From Bromus sterilis (lineage: Eukaryota; Streptophyta; Magnoliopsida; Poales; Poaceae), in the NCBI GenBank assembly GCA_950022295.1, contig OX465600.1:8184001-8248000 (forward strand): DNA of 64,000 bases, in the 5' to 3' direction. Each line of letters opens with the position of its first letter. Position 1 is the stretch's first letter. A program made the translations under genes and the position numbers. The notes under the pieces were generated by a model, which was not told where the DNA came from, searched no databases, and worked only from the letters and a program-made list of their open reading frames with translations. Of this stretch, positions 46,005-57,324 are shown in pieces.

Positions 46005-46860
46005 CATGGCCATTGCTAAAGTAGTACTCCTTATAGTCTTTCTATTGTATTTGGTGACTATAATGTTAGGTATAGATGACATGCCATCTTCTTATAGCCA
46101 GCAGCTGGCTATACTATTAACCATGCTCTAACCGTTGTCCTAGTTGGCTATAAGGTTGGCTATAGATGACATGTCATCTTTTATAGCCAACAACCGGCTA
46201 TACTATTAGAGAAAGTACAGTCAGCAGGCTGTAAGCATTAAAATATTATATTTAAGGTGAGGTGGAGGAGAGAGGAGAGGAGAGAGAAGAGAAGCGGGCT
46301 ACAGATTAGTAGCCAGCTGCAGCACGTGCTCCTAGACACTTTGTGAGATAGACATGTGGGCCATGTATCAATAGAGTAGTACATATTTATAACTTAACAT
46401 TGTACTAGTTGGCTATAAGGGCATCTTCTATAGTTTGTATGTAAGTGTTGTTGGTACATTGTCCATGTCATCAACCAACAAGCTATCATACAAGTACTCC
46501 AATGGGTTGTATGAAAGACATTCAATAAAAAATGAGAAAGTAAATGTGGTTGCTCTCTATTCTACCTTGGAGCTTGTGCAAGAGGTGTTGGTTAATCTAC
46601 ATACAACTTTGCTTTCTCACCTTATTTATTGCATGACACATCATCATTTTATCCTAGGTGTCAATTTTACCAACACCTATCTTACAACCATTGAAGATGC
46701 CCTAAGGTTGGTTATAGATGACATGGCATCTTCTTATAGCCAACAAACGGCTATACTATTAACCATGCTCATTGGCCCACTTCTCTTTTTTCTACTCTTC
46801 TCTCTCTTCCAACTAAGCAACAATATATGCCGCCCAGTCAGCTTTATTGTACTTGCTTTA
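46005..46860. mobile_element. Cluster of the same MITE family, right half
   Basis: 46005-46132 is the second half of the copy begun at 41286, resuming at ATTGCTAAAGTAGTA and ending AACCATGCTCTAA. 46133-46208 is a fragment. 46209-46409 is almost identical to 41104-41280. 46403-46418 plus 46703-46765 is another copy, split by a Tourist MITE. 46766-46860 is the far end of one more copy (TTCCAACTAAGCAACAATAT). Confidence 0.7.
46419..46702. mobile_element. Tourist-like MITE with TAA target duplication
   Basis: TIRs GGGCATCTTC and GAAGATGCCC are perfect complements, flanked by TAA (46416-46418 and 46703-46705), the PIF/Harbinger signature. It interrupts a member of the AGAGCATGG family, whose sequence resumes on the right side (GGTTGGTTATAGATGACATG). 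The open reading through it (46435-46953) is chance. Confidence 0.88.
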
Positions 46861-47796
46861 ATGTGGCATTGGAACCATCAAAGCTCGAGCTTGATTCGCT
46901 CGCAGTGGGCTGGATTCAATTCAATAGCTCGATGCAGCTTTTCAGCGCCATGAATGTGCCCATGAATTGTGAAGGGTACTACTCACTCACTGCTGGGTTG
47001 GGTACGGTGGCGGTAGGACGGTGGATGCATGGGCCGGTCGTCCGTCCGTCGGCGTGGGTTTGATGGATTTCCCTCCCGATCGGTCGCTCTCGTCTCTCTG
47101 TCGGCGGTGTGCCTGCCTTGCTTGACTGAGGAGGTGAGGGGCCATCGCGTTGTTGCGCTCAGGGAGAGATCACAGTCGGCAGCGACAAAGCGCCCGCAAC
47201 AAAGGAACAAGTAGATTAAATAATACTACTAGGATTTGATTCCCTAAAAAACGATTTACTCCTCACTTTTCTAATCTGCGAACACATCCGAACACAATTC
47301 ATGAATAAATGGTGTGTCAAATAGGAATGATTCGTTTTTTTTTTCGCTTTTGCCCTAGCTTGTTCTACGTATACCGAGAGAGACGGAGGAATGATTCGTT
47401 TTTTTTTCTCTCCGTAAGAAAGAAATAGGAATGGTGCGTTCTGGTTTCTCTTTGTTAAACGGCACGGCCCGTAATAACGAATGTCGTCGTCGTCAGGTCG
47501 CAGGCTGGTGGCCTAACCGGGGACCCCACCTGCCAGCCCGTGTGAGGCCAAATGTTTCTGCATGGGCTGGGCACCTTTGTTTGACTGACTGACACGTATG
47601 GGTACTCGAAAACGGCACTGATGGAGACGCAACGGCTCGCCCTGACGGACCCCGTTCGCCCAGATCCCCGTGCCGCTGCGGCTCAGAACGGAACTATGCG
47701 TGGCAGGAGTCCATACGAGGGGGGCGCTCAACGGAACGACGTAACGTGACAGAGTCTATTTTGATTCCGCCGAGTCAGCAGTTTTTTCTTAACCTT
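46861..47796. other. Intergenic, GC-mixed, partly duplicated at 57.4 kb
   Basis: No gene is recognised. About 47500-47720 shares ordered blocks with 57345-57610 (GGTGGCCTA, TTTGACTGACACG, AAACGGC, GACGCAACGGCTC). Two T-rich stretches at 47330-47410 contain a local duplication (GGAATGATTCGTTTTTTTTT). Confidence 0.4.
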
Positions 47797-47811
47797 GAAT
47801 TGAAATGGTCA

Positions 47812-48497
47812 CGGACTCACCTCACGCCGCACGCGCACGCGCAGCCGCCGCCGCCAGTTCCCCTCGCGCGCCGCCGCCTCCTCCCGCCTCTCGTCGGCGG
47901 CTACTGCTGATCCGCCTCGTCTCCGTGGCCTTAGGGCCATGGTGACGCGGTAGATCTCGGTTGTTGTCGGTGGGAGGGCATCGTTTTAGATGTTTCTTCT
48001 AAATTTTGTTAGGGTTTGTTTATTGCTCAGAAAGATGAGATGGTGGCGGATTTCTGAAGATGAAATAAAGTTCTCCCCGCCTATCCCCCATCCCGGTGGT
48101 GTGTCTAGCATCATCGGTGGGCGTGTGGAGGTGTGTCTTCGGCAGATTTATCAATGGTTGATTTGCTCGGAGCTCGTCGTAGTTTTTCTGTGTTTGTGTG
48201 TCTTCAGGTTTGATCCTTCCGATCTACTCTACTCTTCAACGGCGACGGTTGCTGTTCTGGTGTGTTGGTCCTACGGGGCCTTAGCACGACGACTTCCCGA
48301 CTGTCAACTACAACAAGTTTTGCCCAACTCCGGCGAGGGAGGGGCGATGACGGCGGCGCGCCTTCGGCTCGCTTCAGTGCTTGTAGTCGTCGCTAGGTGG
48401 TCTACGAATCTAAATGTAATTTTTATTATTTTTGGTATTCGTTGTACTACCATGATTGAAGATAAATAGATCGGAAGTTTTTTTCGCAAAAAAAAAA
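47812..48497 (+). mobile_element. Retroposon with poly-A tail and 15-bp target duplication
   Basis: GAATTGAAATGGTCA lies at 47797-47811 and 48498-48512, the second directly after an A-run. The 686-bp body starts GC-rich (CGCACGCGCACGCGCAGCC) and ends GATAGATCGGAAG-type DNA followed by T- and A-runs (GATAAATAGATCGG at about 48461-48474). From memory its 3' half resembles a very common Triticeae LINE/non-LTR tail. No long open frame with known motifs is present, so it is non-autonomous or truncated. The identical target duplication implies a fairly recent insertion. Confidence 0.85.
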
Positions 48498-48618
48498 GAA
48501 TTGAAATGGTCAGTGCTTCTAATAAGAAAGTTTCAAAAAAAAAGTGCTTCTAATAAGAAATCGGCGCGAAATGATCAATTGATTACTGCAAAAAAAAATA
48601 TTCTTCCGTTCCGAATTA

Positions 48619-48730
48619 CTCACTCCGTTCCAAAATAACTGTCCCAACGAAGGAAGTACTTAACATGATTTTAATTTTAATTTAAACCAAGCTTGACCTA
48701 AAGTTATGTCAAATATTTTGAAACGGAGAG
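48619..48730. mobile_element. Stowaway MITE
   Basis: Ends CACTCCGTTCCAAAATAACT and TTTTGAAACGGAGAG are inverted, flanked by TA (48617-48618 and 48731-48732). 112 bp, non-coding. Confidence 0.8.
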
Positions 48731-49576
48731 TACTAAACGAGCGCAATGCCAAGCCTGTTTATTTTGACTCGGCGATCAAATAGACACGATCAATCCCACA
48801 GACTGCCAAAGCAAATCTGAGATTGCTTAGAGCAACTCTAGCGAATGCGTTATCCTATCGTTGACTCGTATATACATAGATTTTTTTTAGTGGACGGACG
48901 CGTTTTTCAATTCGAACAGAACCGTTAAATTTTGCACGGCCCGTATAATTATGCGGACGACGCGCATAATTCTTTTCGAACCGCTATATGTATGGGTGGG
49001 AGGGGGGGACACGGTTTCCGTCTCACATTTCATCCCCTTCCCGTTGCTGCATCCATGTCCCTCTCCGCGGCTTCATATCTGCACTGCGGTGAGCAATCCC
49101 GATGGACAGAGGAGGAGGTGGCAGCCATGGAGGCCGGAGCGGCTCCTTTCCGGCTAAGCGCACCAGAAACGAGACGAGGCGAGCTCCTCACGCAGCCCTG
49201 CGCCTCCTCCCATTGATACGGCAACGTCAGCGCAAGGCCAAGCCCTCTCCCGCAACCGGAACAACACCTCGGAGCCGTTCTTTTAGCTGAAGGACCTCCT
49301 GTGGCTGTCGACACAGAGATTTCGGGGCGCAGAGCTCGAACTCAACACAGCATGGAAAGCCATGGACGTAGGCGAGTAGGGCACCGGTGTGCATCTGCCG
49401 CCGCAAAGGAGGAATTCGCAGCGATGAAATCCACCTTCGAGTTCTTCCTACATGATGGGCAGTAGGCGGTGGCTCGGGCATAGTTATTTTATGTTTTATA
49501 TTTTTATAGTTTTAAGTCCGACGTACTTCCGGCGATCTATGTATCCGCGATTATTATGTTTTACATGTTTTTCGAT

Positions 49577-52060
49577 GTAGATAATACCACGCGCGTTGCT
49601 GCGAAAACCGTTAACAAATAATTTAATGGTTTAAAATATGTTTTTTTATAAAACTTAGTATAATTTAATAATAAAATATTAGAAATATATTGTTTAAAGT
49701 AAAAAAAATCTAAGTAAATTTGATGACATCTCTTAAATTTAGTGTGATTTTTTTAATTAATTTTTGACCTTGAGAATATACCGGCGTGATGATATGAGAC
49801 GAACACAATATTGAGTGAAGAGAGTGGAGACATCACCCTTAACAAACTTAAAACAATGGTAGCAACTACATATATGAATTCATAAAAAAATAAAAATGCG
49901 AGGTAACTCATAATTTTTTTTCTATATAGAAAAGTCACTTTTAAATTGTGAGGCTTAGTGCATACAAAAGTTAATAATTTTTGTGATACGTGCATGAGTA
50001 GTTAGTTAGAAATAGAGGTAATATCACCATTAGTTATAGAACTTGTGTTCGATGTTCAGTTTCGTGTTGAAATTTGAAAATACGAAATTGCAGTCACTTA
50101 ACTTGACTCGATCGTGCAAATACGGTCACAAACACGTATGCGAATGTATGGCCCCACTTGTTAGTGAGTGATGACGCTTGGCTAACGTTTTTTTACACTA
50201 AACACACACACTTGCTTATTTATAGAAAAATAGACCATTACGATGCATATTTATATATTTTTTTTTGCATTTTTTTATTTACAAAAACATTGACTACTGT
50301 AAATACCATTTTTTAACGATATAGGAATAGTGTTCCTACCTACCCAAAGAAAATTATTAAAATTATGTTGAGTAGGAGAATCAAATTCACAACCTGGGGC
50401 GCTCCGGTCGTACGACCCTAGCTAGTTGGCGTACTGAAGTGTGATGTTAAAATGTGATTCCGTAGCTTATATAGCCGCCATATCCCATCTTTCATAAATT
50501 TTAATAGACTTTCACAAATAATATATATAATGTATTATATTAATTCAAAACATCAATATAATGAAAACATGGATTAAAAAATATTTATGTAAAATTAACT
50601 ACAAGACATTATATTTATACTTAAATATTTGGAGTTTACTATATGTTTTAAAAGTAAACTTAAATATTTTACAATATAATAATTTATATTTATATTTTCA
50701 TTATTTATAACAGAGAGTTATAATTTCTTAACTATTATAGTGTATCAGTTTTGAAAGTTTAAATTCCGTCATTGAAATACATTTCTGTCCGTTCATTGGG
50801 CTCCATCCAACGGTCTAGAGTGCTGGGATTCGCGGCTACAGTAAATTCAGTGTTATCTGGATTGTTCCAGAAACTTTCATGAATTAGTACAGAGTCAAAA
50901 GTATACAGATTATTCCAGAAACATCTATCGACTACAATCGACTCACATCAATTTATATAGAGCCAACCGAGTGTGTATCCCCTTGAGCAGTGCAAACCGT
51001 TTGACCAAAGACACACAAGAGCATTGGTAGATGGCATGTGGCTGGAGATACAAGTGGGTTGCTTCTGTACTACCAGGTGTGATAAGTGACCAAAATTAGA
51101 ACGAAAGGGATAAAAAGTAAACAAAACCACCATTTTTCTGTGTAGAAAGATGTAGTTGCATGTGATAGATACTATTTCATCTGTTCATAATCAAATGTAT
51201 ATACATGTGTCTTAGTGTGTTTGCTCACCCGTTTCATTCTGTATATAGTTCATATATAAAACATCTTCTATTTGTAAATAGAGAAAGTAAGCATGAAGGC
51301 GGGAAGTTCCTTATGTCAATTTCGAGTATTTCGTTTCTGCTTATGTACATTCATCATATTTACTTGTTCTCAATCATTTCTCAAGCATGACTTATTTTCC
51401 TGGGTAAAAAAATCAATCCATTGTTAAGACGCACATTGCGCGTGCATACATACTAGTATATTATAGCAGGGAACTGAAAAAACATTAATATTACAAAGTG
51501 GGCTGCACTGTGCAGCAATTCATTGTGCAAAATGTGCCAATGCATTTAAGAAGGATATAAGGTTACGGAATCCGTTCTTGACAACTAATTCATTGTGAAA
51601 AAGATCGCGTGTTCGAGTAATATTTATGACGCATTATGACTCATTTCTTTTCATTTAATCACTACAACGATAAGTATTTTAGTAAATAAAAAAGTTGAAG
51701 AGGTTTTATTAAAAAATGTGTGGTGATGGTCGTCTTTTTTAACAAACAAAAATAATAGTGAGTGTGTTTTGTGTAGAAAACATCATTCGAACGCCATCAG
51801 TCATTGATGGACGGGAGAGGTTATACACATGGTTACGTTCATATACACATTTGTGACCGTATCTGTACGCTTGAATCAAATTGAGTAAATGTAATTTCGT
51901 ATTTTCAAAGTTCTAGTACCAAATTGAACATCGTGCGCAAAATCTATGACTTCCGATGATATTATTTCTTAGAAATATGTGAACCTACTTAATGATGTGG
52001 ATAACTTGCATATGAAGAAACATAAGTTAGTGTGGATGAACTATTTTTAGGTATTATAGA
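49577..52060 (-). mobile_element. Helitron copy split by a MULE-like element
   Basis: Same family as 26972-27529. The minus-strand start TCTATAATACC (52060) follows an A, and the 3' end reads CAACGCGCGTGGTATTATCTAC, where the last base differs from the usual CTAG. The two halves (49577-50014 and 51969-52060) align with the intact copy at 26972-27529, for example GTGAACCTACTTAATGATGT on the right. Confidence 0.7.
50015..51968. mobile_element. Non-autonomous Mutator-like element with 9-bp target duplication
   Basis: The 9-bp repeat TTAGAAATA flanks the element (50006-50014 and 51969-51977). TIRs of about 200 bp begin GAGGTAATATCACC on the left and, complemented, GAAATAATATCATC on the right. 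They share TTTGAAAATACGAAATT and ATACGGTCACAAA further in. No transposase is seen. The interior (50270-51700) is AT-rich. A candidate Helitron-type 3' end (hairpin GCAC/GTGC then CATACATACTAG) at about 51428-51457 suggests a further nested piece. Confidence 0.85.
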
Positions 52061-52329
52061 TATGCCATTCAGGCTGGTGGATCTGTTCTCCCTCGTTCAC
52101 TTTTGTACTGCATTTCGTTTTTAGAGCGAATCACATCCAGTTTTTGTAGTACAAAATTATGACGAATCTACTAGAGTTGCTCTAACAAGGGCGCTACTCT
52201 ATGTTGGTCGATCGATTGGGATAGATCAGTCACCTCCTCCATCGCTTGATTTAGTGGACGTCAACCATTGAATCTCGTTCTTTTCATTATTACATCGTCC
52301 CCGTACCTCCTGTCAAAATCGAGGGCGCT

Positions 52330-52595
52330 ATCCTTGCTCCTTCGTTTGGAATTAGATGATGTCAAAATCGATGTATATAGCTATATTTCGTTAACTAATT
52401 ATAAAACGAAGGTGTATTAACCAAGAGATTGTGGTTGTTAGAAAATTACTTAGTTCTTTTTTGAACTCGACATACACCTCTTTGTACTACAAATATATTG
52501 GAAATACTTACAAAATTGATGTTCCCTTGACATAAAAAAGACCACAAAGTCGGGTTTTAACCTTCGTCCGTTGCAACACACGGACATTCTACTAG
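52330..52595 (+). mobile_element. Helitron 3' terminal region
   Basis: The end GTCCGTTGCAACACACGGAC forms a 6-bp stem with an 8-base loop and is followed by ATTCTACTAG and then T, the Helitron 3' signature. The left boundary is not determined; the start given is approximate. Confidence 0.6.
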
Positions 52596-55500
52596 TTGTA
52601 TTAGAGGTTATCTTAACTAAAGCGATTTAGATTCAATACCGGGTACATATCATATACACAACAACAATAAATTAATAAACACAACTTAATATGTTGGATA
52701 CATTGGACAGGGAATAAACTACTGTGGAAATAATAATACCAAGGTCTTCTTAGGCATCTTGTGTACTCTAGATTTTTCTATTTGTATAAATCTATTATCT
52801 AATAATAATGATCATTATCATGACACTATTTATAGCACACATTTTTATATGTATTTGTTAGTATAGTTAACTAAATGCACATACATATACACTATATTAA
52901 TGCAACATTTACAAATCAATCGAGGAAGACATACACTTTTGTTGTTTCTTAATTTCTTAAAAAACAAGTAGAAATTGCATAAATATATTTTAAATTGTAG
53001 TTAAATATTAATTTTAATATATGTATATAATTTATCATAGAAAATATATATGATCGCACAAATAACTTATACAAAAATTAAAGTTTAGTATAAATAGTGA
53101 TATTTATTTTGACTCGCACTAGGGCCATTAATTGTGGGATCTATCTAATATGTACAATTGTCATTTGAGGAACATTAATTGCACCGACAGGTTGCATAGG
53201 GGTGTGAGACACACGATATAGAATAAGTTTTTATATACATTACCGCTGCTCATCATGCCAGGAATAGCAATGTTGTTCTATAATTATGTAGTTATTTTGG
53301 TCATCCTTTCAGAATCTATCACTTTACCTAATTAACACGGCGGAACCATTTAAGAGGAGTGGTGATTAGATGATTTAATTAGATGATGACACTTCATTGT
53401 AATTAAAGAAGATATGGTTGATTTCTTCGTCGCTACCATTGTGGATGAAGAACCAGCTGGGCTTCCTGGAGCCATCGACACTTCCTCCGTTTGACCTTTC
53501 ATTTGCACCACAATTGGATATGCTCCTACACCAGACGTGATGTAATTTTTCACCGGAGTTGGGTAGTGAACGCGGTAGAGAGATAAAAAAATTGCGGTGA
53601 TGCAAAAGAAAATAAATGAGAGAGGGAAACTTTAAAGCCCTCAGTAAGGCGTAGATAGAACGGTCGAAAAGGTATTTTGCGGATTGTCGCCAAGATTTAT
53701 ATGAACAAAAAAAAGATGATTTTGTGTTCTACCCCGAAAACTTAGCCCATCCGCAAATAAACTAGTTGCTTTCAGCTGCTCCTTCAGTTTGGTGAGTATT
53801 TGCGTCTCGTTGTACGATTGAGGTCTGGCTCGGTGCGTGCGTCCTCTGCATGCTAGCGTGGGTGGCTGGCTCAACTTGAGTACTTGGCCAGCCGGCCCAG
53901 TTAAACTAAATCATCAATTTGGTCAGCTAGCTTTCTCAGCAAGATGTATACGGTACAGAGTATACCTATAAAAGAAAATTGTGAGTTTAGTCAAGGTATG
54001 GCAACTGTCATACCTTGCCCATCGGAGCGCTCCACCACTGTTGTTGTGTGGCATGACAAACCGCATGTTACAATGCCGAACAGAGCATGAAATTTAAATC
54101 CACTGTTGTTGCATAGACAATATATATCTACTTTTCCGTAATGTATATCATAATGATATGAAGATGATCTCTACATGAGAAACGAACTCAAGGGTACAGT
54201 AGATCAATCATATCTTAAATGTCTTCCACCGAGACATCCAGTTATTGAGGCAAATCTCAAACACACAACTTTTATATTAGATCGTTAATGTTGTAAATTG
54301 CGTTTAATTCATACCTCCTGCAATATCTAGGGAATCAACAACAATCTCCCTTAGATTATGTAATTTTCCGCTGAACTCAAAGCAATATTTGGTCCTGGAG
54401 CACCAACAAAACCACCTATTCCATTTTTGATCAAAATGTATAAGAATAAAGGGTACAGAACAACTAGACATCAACTCTAACTACACAATATCCAAGGAAA
54501 TAACATAAATCTCATGTTGGTTAATTGAATATGCAATTTGCTCTCAACTAAAACCAGAATAATATTTTCTTAGCAATATTTGGTTAAGGGAGAACCGAAT
54601 GATCTCATATTTTATTTGGAGATTAAAAGGAATAAGAATAAACGATATAAAATAACCAATGACACATTAACACTAACTACACGATTGACAAAGAAACTAC
54701 ATTGGATGATTTGTGATTATCTGTAGATAAATGTTATTTAAGTCCAACTAAATTTCACCTTACTTTTGGTGAACATACTCCTCTAATTGGTCGTCCTTGA
54801 CATGGTGATCCACATAACATATCGCAAGTTGATCATCAACCATATAAAGCCAACTATCGACATGAGATAAAGGAGAAATGTAATGATTGATTTAGGGGTG
54901 GGGGTGGGGCTGGGGGGTTACTACATAGGCCAAGTATCGAAATGAAATAAAAGGAGTAATGAAATGTTTGATTTTTGGGGCGTTACTACATAAGCCAAGC
55001 ATCAACATGAGAGAAAAGAAATAAAATTCATGTATCATTACACTCAGCCATCACTAGCGACATCAGGGTAGCAAGTAACACGTAAATCAGCACCGGTGAA
55101 ACAATAGACAACATAGAAATAGTACATCGTAAATCAAGTGAATGAGAAACTAGGAAAATAAAAAAAAGGAAGAGGAAGGAAAAGAAAATGAGATGGGGAA
55201 ATGCAAATCAATAACAACCAAGAAGTAGCCAAAATAACCCAAGGATTTTTTTTCAAAAAAGTACCTTTACAAAGGAAGAAGAAACCAAAGAAGGATGGGA
55301 CGCCAGATCGTTGGGAAGAGCCACTGCTCGGGCGACTCTTTTACTTTGGAGATAAGCTTCTTTATTGGATGGAGGCAAATTATGACTAGTTTTGTGTGTT
55401 GTAATTTTACGCGTCTATTAGTTATTAGAATGATGCAACTTGGTAGATTTTGATGATTTTTGGGGGTTTTAACAGGTAACATTGGCGCGTACTACTAAAT

Positions 55501-56395
55501 AACAAAGTTCAGTTGTCAGGGAGTGATATTCTGAGTTAATGTTTTTAAATTCATATGCAGATGAAATGCAACGAGCACCAAAAGACATGAAAATGTGAAA
55601 CCTCGAGTTTGATTTCAGCAGGGGCCGGGGTTCGAATTCGATAGAGCGACCTGATTTGGTGCAGCTTAAAAGAAAGCGCTCTCACGCCACTAACGCCGCC
55701 CCCGCCATGATTTGCATTGTGGCGCTCATGGTGGTGGCGGGAGCCCAGACGGCAGCGACGCTGCGGGTACAGCAGTACCGGTGGCGCCGGAAAGCAAAGC
55801 AACAAGGCTCCTACTGTATTTGGTTGGTAGCCTATGGGCTATGGTGAGACACACGATTTGACAAAACTAGTTTTGTCTGACCTACTTATCATATAAGCTG
55901 CGTGGGTTACTTGATTTCACGTCAACCTCCGTCTCGTTCTAGTCTAGTAGTAATACAAGTAGTACGTCTAGCCGTCCTTAACCCAGGATTTTTCAAAATG
56001 TTTTTTCTGTGTACAAGATTCTCCGTCTGGTGTTGTCTTGGTCTCTCTCTTGGTTTAACATTGCTCGCTGAGAGCAACCAAGGAGTGTGATGGAGGAGGA
56101 CGCACAATGTCGCGCGAGGCGACAGAGAGCGACACGTGATGCGAGGACGAGCAGCTTGTCCTGCCTGCTACAGCCTACAGGCACACCGGAGACGGTGCGG
56201 ATAGGACGAGCGGTGCGGCGGCGAGCACGAGGCGCGGGCGTCCGGTGACAGTGAGAGAGGCCAGGCCTTTCGCTTTTCTTGTCTCGCTTCGGTGTCCTCG
56301 AACCAAGCTCCAAGACTGAGGAGGAATCATGCGGTTTCCCTCCTCGGTTGCAAGCGACATTTTTTTTTAGGGTGCAAGACTGAAGAGGAATCACC
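52596..56395. other. Long AT-rich intergenic stretch, no gene
   Basis: 52600-53340 is AT-rich. 53350-53880 has unrecognised minus-strand open stretches. 54837-55030 holds a short tandem array. 55615-55850 has a small open stretch of unknown nature near a GGTTCGAATTC phrase that does not fold as a tRNA. 56280-56400 has a local duplication (GACTGAGGAGGAATCA / GACTGAAGAGGAATCA). Confidence 0.35.
54837..55030 (+). repeat. Three-copy tandem repeat, period about 75-90 bp
   Basis: The unit pattern is a GCCAA-x-TATCGA/CATCAACATGA block, GAAATGTAATGATTGATTT and GTTACTACATA, repeated three times. The middle unit has expanded G-rich sequence (GGGGTGGGGGTGGGGCTGGG). Confidence 0.65.
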
Positions 56396-57324
56396 CGAGG
56401 TTTTAGCAGATAACACCATTTGTTGGGGGTTTTTTTGTGCAAAACCACAACATTTGAATTTTTTTCGGAGAACACCACTATTTTCGATAATTATTTGCAG
56501 AGAACACATAAAACACTATTAGCTCATTTGATCCCAAATTAACAAACTGGACCCACCAATCAAGACCTCAAATTTTGTTTGTTCAAATTTGTGGGCTATT
56601 TTCAGCAATTATTTTATGTTTCCATTTCATGATGTATTGATTTGAAAAATAATCAAATTGTGCAATGAAAACCTACATAAGACATAGCTGTCTAAACTAT
56701 ACATGCAAAGATATATCATGAACTGAAAATATAAAATAGTTTTATGAAGTACCCCAAAAATTTTGAACAAACAAATTTTGAAGTTCTAATGGATGGGTCC
56801 AGCCGGAAATGTCTTGTGTAGCCTGAGCTACAATAGCTCGTTTTTTTGAAAAAAAATAAATATTAAAACAGTTCAAAAAAATTTGAATTTTTTATGGATA
56901 TACATACACATGTATAGGACATTTGTGCAAATTTTTAGACCATTATACTCTAATGCGTCGTGGGAATTTTTTTGAAAAATATTTGATTTTATTTGAGCCT
57001 TTTTTTCTTGGATTTGGGACAAAGTTTTGTTATTTTTATGCAGACTGCATATTACAATATTTTCAAATGAAATTTTACACGTTCGTGCAAAATTCATATA
57101 GGTTTCCACGGTTTTTTGTTTGAATTTTGCAAATTATCAGGGCACATATAGCCCGAGCTACGCTAGTTCTAGCTTGCTAATTTAGGATCAAACGAGTTAA
57201 TATCATGTTATGTGTTTTCTGTAAGTAATTACCCCAAATAGTGATATTCTCTGCAAAAAAGTTCAAGAGTTGTGGTTCTGCGCAAAACAAGCCAGAACAA
57301 GTGGTGCTATTTGCTAAAACCTCG
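56396..57324. mobile_element. MULE-like element with long inverted repeats
   Basis: The left arm begins CGAGGTTTTAGCAGATA and the right arm, complemented, CGAGGTTTTAGCAAATA. They stay inverted for about 170 bp, sharing GTGCAAAACCACAAC-type and CAGAGAACACATAA-type blocks. No transposase is seen. The interior contains a second inverted pair (CAAATTTTGTTTGTTCAAA / TTTGAACAAACAAATTTTG). Flanking 9-mers do not match, so the target duplication has decayed. Confidence 0.75.

Larger units (their letters stand above)
48827..52185. mobile_element. Outer TIR element containing nested Helitron and MULE
   Basis: TTAGAGCAACTCTAG at 48827-48841 and its exact complement CTAGAGTTGCTCTAA at 52171-52185 bound the unit. 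Without the nested insertions it is about 0.9 kb (48842-49576 plus 52061-52170). The ends are of the TTA/TAA-flanked type, so a PIF/Harbinger-like class is likely. The left part has GC-rich open stretches (49030-49481) but no recognised protein. Confidence 0.65.

Noticed and set aside
46435..46953. 172-codon plus-strand frame
   Set aside because: It runs through a Tourist MITE and its host MITE; chance open reading.
55615..55660. tRNA-like GGTTCGAATTC phrase
   Set aside because: No cloverleaf can be drawn around it.
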